DNA from: Fidelibacterota bacterium
GTDB lineage: Bacteria > Fidelibacterota > Marinisomatia > SCGC-AAA003-L08 > JACNLC01
Assembly (NCBI GenBank): GCA_024277615.1
Contig: JAJRUW010000067.1
Coordinates: 18,781-82,780 of the forward strand
DNA length: 64,000 nucleotides
Reading direction: 5' to 3'
Within the stretch, counting starts at the first letter, position 1, and each line of letters starts with the position of its first letter. Position numbers and translations under genes: made by a program. Positions 58,201 to 64,000 of this stretch are shown one piece after another. A model generated the notes under the pieces. That model made no database searches and was not told the origin of the DNA. It worked only from the letters and a program-made list of their open reading frames with translations.

Positions 58201-58608
58201 TCCCTTAATGAATTGCTTTCAGAAATGCCCGGTGAGGATAGCGGCGGGCTCAGCAAAGCATCCCAGGATATGGAAGAAGTAATCAAAGATTTTAAGCGTC
58301 GTCAAATCACCCGGTCCACCCGGGAACGCCAGGAACGTATTCTGTCAAGGATGCTGGACAGCCAAAAATCAATGACACAACGGGATTATTCTAAAAAACG
58401 TAAAAGCCGCACCGGCCAGGAAATGCTCTATACGGGACCGGCCGGACTGCCGGCGAGACTCGGAGAACGGGATTTGCTGTTGATCAAAGCCATGGAAGAT
58501 GCGTTGAATGAAGGACGCTCGCGAGAATACCAGGAGATGATGAAAACATATTTTCGTGAGTTACAGAAAAACGCCCAGAATACGGAAACCTCAATATTAA
58601 ATAATTAG
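55240..58608 (+). CDS. DUF4175-like membrane protein with long coiled coil
   Basis: 1122 residues. Two membrane helices at about 26-45 and 63-82, a third at about 150-168, then an extracytoplasmic beta region (about 190-520) and a long charged/Gln-rich coiled coil (about 520-760). The C-terminal third has a Gln/Met-rich segment (FMEQMQQMSQQQQGINQGTM, around 940-960) and a basic tail. This matches the DUF4175 group of large envelope proteins, of unknown function. Sits between DUF4159 and a TPR protein with no gaps, indicating one complex. Confidence 0.82.
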   Translation: MRQNLIRHYLRTVRRQRADFDLLKGIVGFILVLLLLTLLLATTESLYYFDPEQRTKLAIWLGAAVAVILFYLFLKWMIHRNGWLGNSSDEIIAAHIGNKVPEIADRLLNAYQLENSLKPDTPEQDLVLYAVDRVNGQLQLTPPSSLKEKIPHGTRVRYYTIFAVVLTVFLVFQHQLFPALSRLAHPDTAFPMPVPFTLKSLTGNQDVLGGDSLNVSFLVAGVAPDSLILKWRAGAADHQATIPLVRDTASYLFTNIKADVLYSAEVLSNSWFSPWDRVVTGTDTIFVTDRPVVEALEFTIIPPDYTGEAPWTHPGNVTDVTLLAGSTVQVGATATKLLSLAWVLIGDNRETLKITGPEIRGTFSVEADETVAIYCLDENNVGNLNPAQYRFTVIPDFPPDLLVAEPEREIDLDESLTINFNLQISDDFGFSGASIDYRIKHPDYLTPDTTTYSRDIPELITAARSQQIFHTWDVLTLGLSPDDELQFQIKLLDNNVLTGPGKTISAIYTARFPSLEDLYRSLGDSEDSALEESADLKMSLEDVKELVDELNLEMLKSDDVNWEQQQKTEDILNKMEDVTRQIDEMQDALSQISEQLEKNNLVDKGLQEKFSKLQDLLEQIMTPELQEAMDKLREAMEEMDPQKMLQALEDFQFNMEDLEEQLDRFIDMFEQAMAEQRMDEVVKRLEEMVAEQKDIVDEFKQENGQSLSEMASRERRQEENFSRLDQVMKDAADSMEKYAAQPSASLRELRQSDLAKNTQQSLSEARRKMQSSDKSSESPANAASQHLKQMLEQAQMIQQQFQQQTVAEMMEEFQKVLQNTLAISSHQESLSLSSAGLRSNSPRLPDINEQEDRIRRRTNQLFAQLMELSRKTFYISPKINQTLGKARVSMDKSISKLEQKQVSSAIREQKTAMENINKAARLMLDAMDQMQSSGSASGFESFMEQMQQMSQQQQGINQGTMQLGQMGMMAQQAMMQRLQAQQQALQKSLNELLSEMPGEDSGGLSKASQDMEEVIKDFKRRQITRSTRERQERILSRMLDSQKSMTQRDYSKKRKSRTGQEMLYTGPAGLPARLGERDLLLIKAMEDALNEGRSREYQEMMKTYFRELQKNAQNTETSILNN

Positions 58609-60495
58609 ATGAAACAGTATCGCCTGACATTTCTGACACTCCTGCTCCTCATTACCTGGCCCGGTCTGTATGCCCAGAAAACAAATGATATTCTCGAAAT
58701 GCTGCAAAAATCCATGCATGCAAATCAGGCCAGGGCCGGCACTCAGGATAAAAAATACCAGCAGGCCAGGGCTTTTGAAAAAGCAGGTCTCTGGAAAGAG
58801 GCCGAGCAGCTTTACCGGGAGATCAACCTCGAGGAACCGGGTGTAAGTAAATACTTTTCCCCTCTGAAATCTATTTTAGGTCAACGTAAAGACTGGCCGG
58901 AGCTAATTAAGTTTTATCAGCTTTATTTGCAGGCCCGCCCCGATGACATCAACGCCCGCATCGATCTAGGCGGCACCTATATCCTGGCAGATTCCACTCA
59001 ACGCTGGCAAGCTCTCTTTCAGCAGATCGCAGATGAGAATATTGCTTCCGAAACTGTCTTCAAACGAATAATCAACAAACTCATGTCGTTGTCAGAAGAC
59101 GAGTTTGCCCGGGAAATACTGCAGCAATATCGGCAGGCGAATGACGCTCCCGGATTTTATGCTTTCAGTATGGGTAACCTGTTTGCAATGCGCATGAACT
59201 ATGAGCAAGCGCTGGATGAATATCTGTTATTTCTAAGCCTCCGGCCTGATAAAATTCAATCCGTATCAGATAAACTCCTGACCTTTCCAGAGACTCCGGA
59301 TGTACAGACACTCATAAAAGACCGTCTGTCCGCTTCCGGCCTGCAGGCGGCCAGACTAATTCTCTCGGATGTGGCTTTTAAGGAAAAAGCCTATCAGCAG
59401 GCTTTTGAAATTCTGAAAAATACGCAAGCGGACCCCGCTCGTTTTCTCGAGCTGGGTAAGGACCTGCTCACCGTCAGGGAATACACTTTAGCGGACAGCG
59501 TCCTGCACTTTGTGCTGAACGCAAATACCACCGAGGATGTGCTTGAACAAACCGTCTATGTGCTGGCGAAGCTCTATGAACAGCAGACAATTCAAACCCG
59601 CAATGTGCTGCCGATTTCCGGGTTTTACCGTGGAAATCCTTTTTTTACTTCTCCCTTCCTCCGCGTTGATGAAGGCAGTTCTGCAGCCCTCATGGGGGCG
59701 GTAGCCATCTATGATTCACTCAGAACCAACAAAGCTTCGGCCGAGGCCGCCTTCCGCCTTGGAGAGATCCGGTTTCTGATATTATTTGATCTGGATGGTG
59801 CTCAACTAAATTATACCGAAGTACTGCAGATGCCCGGGAACCTTCCTTTTCTGCCGCAGACGAAACTCCGGCTCGTGGATTTGCTCATTGCAAAGGGTAA
59901 TCTTTCTGCTGCCCGTGCCCTGGTGTCCGATTATCTGTCAACTGCATCCCACCCTCAATTCGTATTTGCTCTCAAACAGAAAACAGCCCAGATACTCCTG
60001 TATCAAAACGAACCGGATTCGCTCAATGCACTTGTTACCGGCATGGTCAGGCAGATGAATCCCTCAGACGCCCTGTATAACGATGTACTGGAAGTGTCGG
60101 GACTGCTGAAAACTTTCGGCAGTGATACTACGGACTTCACTGTCTTTGCCGAAGCACAATTTCTGTTACAGCAAAATAAACGGACGGAAGCCATTAAGCG
60201 ACTGGAATCCCTAAGTCTCAGCAGTTCGCCCGAAATCGGTCAGCTGGCCACTTATCAGCTGGCTACCCTTTACCTGCTCCAGGGAGAGCCGGAAAAAGCC
60301 TGGCAAATCACATTGACCATAGAGGGCGGGTCGCTGTATGCGGAGCTCGGGATGATCATGCGGGCGGAGATCAAGGATTATTTGGAAGACGATCTGGCAA
60401 CCGCCATAGATATCTACCTTGAATTTCTCGACAAATATCCTCTGAGTATCTATTATGATGACGTACGCCTGAGACTGCGGGAGTTAGCCAGTTGA
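58609..60495 (+). CDS. Exported TPR-repeat protein
   Basis: 628 residues with a signal peptide (about 1-22) and helical TPR-like repeats through most of the length: ARAFEKAGLWKEAEQLYREI, LAMRMNYEQALDEYLLFLSL-type pairs, LSDVAFKEKAYQQAFEILKN and LATLYLLQGEPEKAWQITL. The last part, DDLATAIDIYLEFLDKYPLSIYYDDVRLRLREL, is a typical final repeat. No catalytic motif. Starts immediately after the DUF4175 stop; likely a periplasmic scaffold for that protein. Confidence 0.82.
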   Translation: MKQYRLTFLTLLLLITWPGLYAQKTNDILEMLQKSMHANQARAGTQDKKYQQARAFEKAGLWKEAEQLYREINLEEPGVSKYFSPLKSILGQRKDWPELIKFYQLYLQARPDDINARIDLGGTYILADSTQRWQALFQQIADENIASETVFKRIINKLMSLSEDEFAREILQQYRQANDAPGFYAFSMGNLFAMRMNYEQALDEYLLFLSLRPDKIQSVSDKLLTFPETPDVQTLIKDRLSASGLQAARLILSDVAFKEKAYQQAFEILKNTQADPARFLELGKDLLTVREYTLADSVLHFVLNANTTEDVLEQTVYVLAKLYEQQTIQTRNVLPISGFYRGNPFFTSPFLRVDEGSSAALMGAVAIYDSLRTNKASAEAAFRLGEIRFLILFDLDGAQLNYTEVLQMPGNLPFLPQTKLRLVDLLIAKGNLSAARALVSDYLSTASHPQFVFALKQKTAQILLYQNEPDSLNALVTGMVRQMNPSDALYNDVLEVSGLLKTFGSDTTDFTVFAEAQFLLQQNKRTEAIKRLESLSLSSSPEIGQLATYQLATLYLLQGEPEKAWQITLTIEGGSLYAELGMIMRAEIKDYLEDDLATAIDIYLEFLDKYPLSIYYDDVRLRLRELAS

Positions 60496-60536
60496 AGCAA
60501 AGCCCTCTAAAACATTAATTATTAAAAAGGACGACC

Positions 60537-61814
60537 TTGATCAAAACTGAAACAATACCACAAAGGTTCATCCTGCTGTTGCTGGCGGGACTGCTTTCCT
60601 TTGTCTCCGGACAGAAATTGCTCATCCCCATGGACCTGACCCAGACGGATCATTTGAAAGCCTACGGTGTTGCCTACTGGACACTCAAGCAGGGACAGAA
60701 TGTGGACTGGCTCCTGAACTATCGCGGTGGCGCCTTCCTGATGGATGATTCTCAAACACTTGAAAGAGAATGCAAGGTCAGGGGAATTTCTTTTGAGTTG
60801 GTAGATGCAGCCCGGCTGGGTTCAATTTACGGTGAGATTGAAGCAAACAATATGGATGATGTCCTGTTGGAGAAGGCACCCAAAATAGCCGTCTATTCAC
60901 CACCGGAAATGCAGCCCTGGGATGATGCTGTGACTCTAGCACTCACCTATGCCGAGATTGATTATGAAACTGTTTTTAATGATGATGTGCTGGCGGATAA
61001 ATTAAGCGATTATGACTGGCTGCATCTGCACCACGAGGATTTCACAGGACAATACGGTAAATTCTACCGGAATTACCATGGAGCCGCCTGGTATCAGAAC
61101 CAGGTAGCTGATTTTGAAAGAATCGCCCGGCGTCACGGATTTGCCTCAGTACAGGAACTGAAAAAGGCCGTGGCCGCAAAGATTCGGGATTTTACCGTGA
61201 ATGGAGGCTTTCTCTTCGCAATGTGTTCAGCCACTGATTCTTTTGATATCGCACTTGCTACCCAGAAAACAGATATCGCTGCTTCCGTCTATGACGGCAG
61301 CCCCGTTGACCCAGATTACCTCAGCAAAATCGATTATTCAAAATCCTTTGCCTTTGAAAATTACAGTTTGTACACGGATCCTATGGTGTATGAATATTCC
61401 ACAATTGATATTCCGCCAAGTAATAAACCGGTAACCCGCAGCGCTGAGGCAGACTATTTTACACTGTTTGAATTTTCAGCCAAGCTGGACCCGGTTCCCA
61501 CTATGCTGACCCAGGACCATGTCGGTGTCATCAACGGTTTCATGGGGCAGACCACCGCTTTCAACCGCAATTATCTCAAGAAAAGCGTGGTCATACTGGG
61601 AGAAGTTGAAAACGATTTGATGGTGAAATATATTCACGGCAACGAAGGTAAAGGTTCTTTCACTTTTCTCGGGGGTCACGACCCTGAAGATTACCGTCAT
61701 TTCGTAGGGGATCCACCCACGGACCTTTCACTGCACAGGAACTCTCCCGGATACAGGTTGATTCTCAACAATGTTCTCTTCCCGGCCGCCCGGAAAAAAG
61801 AAAAAAAGACCTGA
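60537..61814 (+). CDS. Exported protein of the family often labelled asparagine synthetase B
   Basis: 425 residues with a signal peptide (about 10-25). The body starts LLIPMDLTQTDHLKAYGVAYWTLKQGQNVDWLLNYRGGAFL, the hallmark of a Bacteroidota-type family that databases often call asparagine synthetase B. It lacks the ATP pyrophosphatase motifs of real AsnB. FLFAMCSATDSFDIALA and WLHLHHEDF suggest a glutamine-amidotransferase-like fold with a possible nucleophilic Cys. TTG start with AAAAAGG upstream. It closes the DUF4159-DUF4175-TPR cluster. Function unknown. Confidence 0.72.
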   Translation: MIKTETIPQRFILLLLAGLLSFVSGQKLLIPMDLTQTDHLKAYGVAYWTLKQGQNVDWLLNYRGGAFLMDDSQTLERECKVRGISFELVDAARLGSIYGEIEANNMDDVLLEKAPKIAVYSPPEMQPWDDAVTLALTYAEIDYETVFNDDVLADKLSDYDWLHLHHEDFTGQYGKFYRNYHGAAWYQNQVADFERIARRHGFASVQELKKAVAAKIRDFTVNGGFLFAMCSATDSFDIALATQKTDIAASVYDGSPVDPDYLSKIDYSKSFAFENYSLYTDPMVYEYSTIDIPPSNKPVTRSAEADYFTLFEFSAKLDPVPTMLTQDHVGVINGFMGQTTAFNRNYLKKSVVILGEVENDLMVKYIHGNEGKGSFTFLGGHDPEDYRHFVGDPPTDLSLHRNSPGYRLILNNVLFPAARKKEKKT

Positions 61815-61902
61815 TATAGCGTAAATTCCTTCATTTTCCTGAAACAGAAACAACTCATCATAAAGTACTTTGCAGGTTGCTTTTCCAAAGGAATTTCAAC
61901 TA

Positions 61903-61933
61903 TTGACAGCCGGGCTGATATTCCGTGTACTAT
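61903..61933 (+). promoter_or_regulatory. Candidate sigma-70-like promoter of aspS
   Basis: Perfect -35 TTGACA at 61903-61908 and -10 TACTAT at 61928-61933, with a 19-bp spacer, slightly long. Transcription would begin about 40 bases before the aspS start. Confidence 0.5.
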
Positions 61934-61979
61934 CAAAACAAATCACTCTAAATTTGCACTCTAGATCTGGAGAATAAAA

Positions 61980-63755
61980 TTGATTAAACGAACCCATACC
62001 TGCGGAGAACTCCGGGGGAAAAATATATCCGAAACCGTATCCCTTACCGGCTGGATTGCCAAGCGCAGGGATCTGGGGAAACTGATTTTCATCGATTTGC
62101 GGGATCGACACGGTAAAATACAGGTAATTTTTAATGCGGAGACCACACCGGCTGTTTTCGAAACCGCCAAAAAACTGAGTATGGAAGATGTCATCGGAAT
62201 TGTCGGTCAGGTTGTACTTCGTCCGGAGGATGCCGTCAACCGGAAAATGCCCACAGGCGAGATAGATGTGGAGGCCAGCGGGCTGGAGATTTTCAACGAA
62301 TCCGCCCCCCTGCCCTTTGATATAAACGATCGAAAATCCGCTTCTGAAGAGCATCGTCTGCGTTATCGTTACCTCGAACTGAGGACTCAGGAACTTCAGT
62401 ACAATCTTCGAATGCGTCACAAAGCCGCCAAAGCGGTGCGAGATTATATGGATTCTCTGGACTTCATTGAGATTGAAACCCCCGTACTGATGAAGTCCAC
62501 ACCGGAAGGAGCCCGTGATTTCCTGGTTCCGAGCCGGATACACAAGGGGAAATTCTACGCCTTACCGCAGTCCCCGCAAACTTACAAACAATTGTTGATG
62601 GTCTCGGGCTTTGATCGTTATTTCCAGCTTGTCAAATGTTTCCGGGATGAGGATTTCCGCGCGGACCGTCAGCCGGAGTTTACACAGATAGATATAGAGA
62701 TGTCCTTTGTTGAAGTGGAGGATATCATCCGCCTGGGAACCGACTTGACCCGGCAGGTCTGGAAAGCCATCCTGGATGTGGAATTGCCGGTGGAGTTTCC
62801 CCGCCTGTCCTATGCCGAAGCACTGGAGCGATTCGGCTCGGATAAGCCCGATATCAGATTCGGTATGGAACTGCAGGATTTCGGGTCTTTCGTCTTAAAA
62901 TCTGATTTCAACGCCTTCAAATCCATTGTTGCAGATGGGGGAATTTCCAAAGCACTGGTTTGTCCTAACGCAGGCAACTACAGCCGGAAAATCATCGATG
63001 GTCTCACGGCCGATCTCAAGACATATTATAAAGCCCGGGGTCTGGCATGGATGAAGGCCGTAAAGGGTAAACTCGAGGGCGGCATCAGTAAATTTTTTGC
63101 GGAGGATCTGCAGAACGAGATTATCGCCACCCTGAATGTAAGGGAGGGAGATATCATATTTGCAGCTGCGGACGAAGCTGCCATAGTATTACCGGCGATT
63201 GGCGCTCTGCGCCTGGAACTTGGCAAACGGGAGAACCTCATCGATACGTCTGCCTGGGCTCCGCTCTGGGTTACCGATTTCCCGCTGGTGGAATGGTCAG
63301 AAGAGAAAAATCGCTGGGATGCCCTGCACCATCCCTTCACCCGGCCCCACCCCGATGACACTGCCCTCATCGAAAGCGACCCCGGTAAGGTTCGTTCCCT
63401 GGCTTACGATATTGTCATGAACGGGTATGAAATGGGCGGCGGCTCAATCCGTATTCACAGCAGTGATCTGCAGAAGCGTATTTTCACCCTGCTCGGCATC
63501 GATGCTGAAACTGCCCGGCGAAAATTTGGCTTCCTGATGCAGGCTTTTCAATACGGAGCACCACCCCATGGCGGTATCGCTTTCGGTTTTGACCGAATGG
63601 TCATGCTGCTGGTGGATTCGAATCAGATCAGAGATGTTATTGCCTTTCCCAAGACTACTTCTGCCATGTCCCTCATGGACGGGTCACCTTCAGCGGTCGA
63701 CGACGAGCAACTGGAAGAGTTGGGCCTCAGGCTGAGAGACCTCCCCAAAAGCTGA
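61980..63755 (+). CDS. aspS: Aspartyl-tRNA synthetase
   Basis: 591-residue class II aminoacyl-tRNA synthetase of the bacterial type. Order: OB-fold anticodon domain (THTCGELRGKNISETVSLTGWIAKRRDLGKLIFIDLRD), motif 2 (FRDEDFRADRQPEFTQIDIE), bacterial GAD insertion domain (about 290-420) and motif 3 (GAPPHGGIAFGFDRMVMLL). The length is the normal ~590. Start is a TTG preceded by TGGAGA. Whether it is discriminating (Asp only) or also charges tRNA-Asn cannot be told without gatCAB context. Confidence 0.97.
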   Translation: MIKRTHTCGELRGKNISETVSLTGWIAKRRDLGKLIFIDLRDRHGKIQVIFNAETTPAVFETAKKLSMEDVIGIVGQVVLRPEDAVNRKMPTGEIDVEASGLEIFNESAPLPFDINDRKSASEEHRLRYRYLELRTQELQYNLRMRHKAAKAVRDYMDSLDFIEIETPVLMKSTPEGARDFLVPSRIHKGKFYALPQSPQTYKQLLMVSGFDRYFQLVKCFRDEDFRADRQPEFTQIDIEMSFVEVEDIIRLGTDLTRQVWKAILDVELPVEFPRLSYAEALERFGSDKPDIRFGMELQDFGSFVLKSDFNAFKSIVADGGISKALVCPNAGNYSRKIIDGLTADLKTYYKARGLAWMKAVKGKLEGGISKFFAEDLQNEIIATLNVREGDIIFAAADEAAIVLPAIGALRLELGKRENLIDTSAWAPLWVTDFPLVEWSEEKNRWDALHHPFTRPHPDDTALIESDPGKVRSLAYDIVMNGYEMGGGSIRIHSSDLQKRIFTLLGIDAETARRKFGFLMQAFQYGAPPHGGIAFGFDRMVMLLVDSNQIRDVIAFPKTTSAMSLMDGSPSAVDDEQLEELGLRLRDLPKS

Positions 63756-63871
63756 TTCCCCGACAGGAATAGTAGTACATTTTACGCAACAGGTGATTTG
63801 AAATAATAGCAGTTTCCCCGTAAATTTAAGTGATTTATGGGAACTATTAATTGACAATTTCGCTGGATTTT

Positions 63872-63910
63872 AAGCCTTTTCTTCCGGGAGAAGGCTTTTC
63901 TATTTTTATT
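63872..63910 (+). terminator. Rho-independent terminator after aspS
   Basis: Stem AAGCCTTTTC (63872-63881) with GAGAAGGCTT (63888-63897), one mismatch in ten, six-base loop, followed by a T-rich run. Confidence 0.75.
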
Positions 63911-63941
63911 TGCATCCCATCAGGTTATTATTGGAGCATAA

Positions 63942-64000
63942 TTGAAGAAAAAGATAAACATTAGTGCCGTCGATTCCCTGGCCCTCCTTGGTCCGGGTGA
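63942..64000 (+). CDS. Start of a gene cut by the window edge
   Basis: TTG start six bases after GGAG (63933-63936), opening a frame of 19 complete codons (KKKINISAVDSLALLGPG after the initiator). The ISAVDSLALLGPG segment is reminiscent of the N terminus of PhoH-like ATPases, but too little is present to decide. Confidence 0.45.
   Translation, partial: MKKKINISAVDSLALLGPG

Overview
The window reads as chromosome of an uncultured-type, Gram-negative bacterium of the FCB superphylum. Three things suggest this: C-terminal dockerin-like Asp/Asn repeats on several secreted proteins (the style common in Neomarinimicrobiota, Calditrichota and KSB1-like genomes), a FlgD/type IX-like C-terminal domain on one surface protein, and families common in Bacteroidota-like genomes (DUF4159, DUF4175, DUF6588-like). 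This is inference from protein style; there is no rRNA or tRNA gene in the window. Gene density is high, stop/start overlaps (ATGA, TAATG) are frequent, and several genes appear to start with TTG. TGA is used as a normal stop codon throughout.

Layout. 1-710: 3' end of acetyl-CoA synthetase and its terminator. 932-6498: a System I cytochrome c maturation operon in the order ccmE, ccmF, ccmH, a ccmI-like zinc-ribbon gene, ccmA, ccmB, ccmC and a 33-codon ccmD. CcmE has Cys (CxxxY) where the classical heme-binding His should be. 6505-13720: secreted proteins (a pyroglutamyl-peptidase-like protein with Ser at the Cys position, a purple-acid-phosphatase-like enzyme, a GH53 galactanase), an aldo/keto reductase and a YihY/BrkB protein. 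13763-20640: cofactor and nucleotide metabolism (cupin, BirA, CoaX, CysQ, ThyA, FolA) with a TPR protein and a double-FKBP lipoprotein. 20624-26260 (minus): EamA transporter, small membrane protein, DUF3365 c-type heme lipoprotein, and two dockerin-type secreted proteins, the larger carrying a cohesin-like domain.

26450-36510 (minus) looks like one long transcription unit read from right to left: cysteine-desulfurase-like enzyme, DNA ligase LigA, a PaaI-type thioesterase broken by an in-frame TGA, a ~1150-residue GH13 alpha-amylase-family protein, a free-standing Ppx/GppA-type HD domain, and two different PPK2 polyphosphate kinases. The last four suggest a link between polyphosphate and alpha-glucan storage. 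36658-42372 (minus): a DHH-like unknown protein, a class IV aminotransferase, a transglutaminase, and an ABC ATPase/permease pair. 42409-42930 is a gene-free stretch with four short palindromic repeats.

42931-53086: an outer-membrane barrel protein, a lamin-tail surface protein, OsmC, a thioredoxin-like lipoprotein plus CcdA (probable electron supply to the Ccm system), a radical SAM protein, an M20 amidohydrolase, a DUF1761 protein, an Eis-like acetyltransferase and a uridine-kinase-like protein. 53080-54145: an Rrf2 regulator and a hemerythrin protein. 54573-61814: a four-gene envelope cluster (DUF4159, DUF4175, TPR protein, and a protein of the family often mislabelled asparagine synthetase B). 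61980-63755: aspS, then the first codons of another gene.

No CRISPR array, insertion sequence, prophage, tRNA or rRNA was seen. The best leads are the variant Ccm system, the polyphosphate/glucan cluster, the Cys-to-Ser peptidase-like protein, the thioesterase pseudogene, and the uncharacterised DHH-like and DUF4175-centred clusters.
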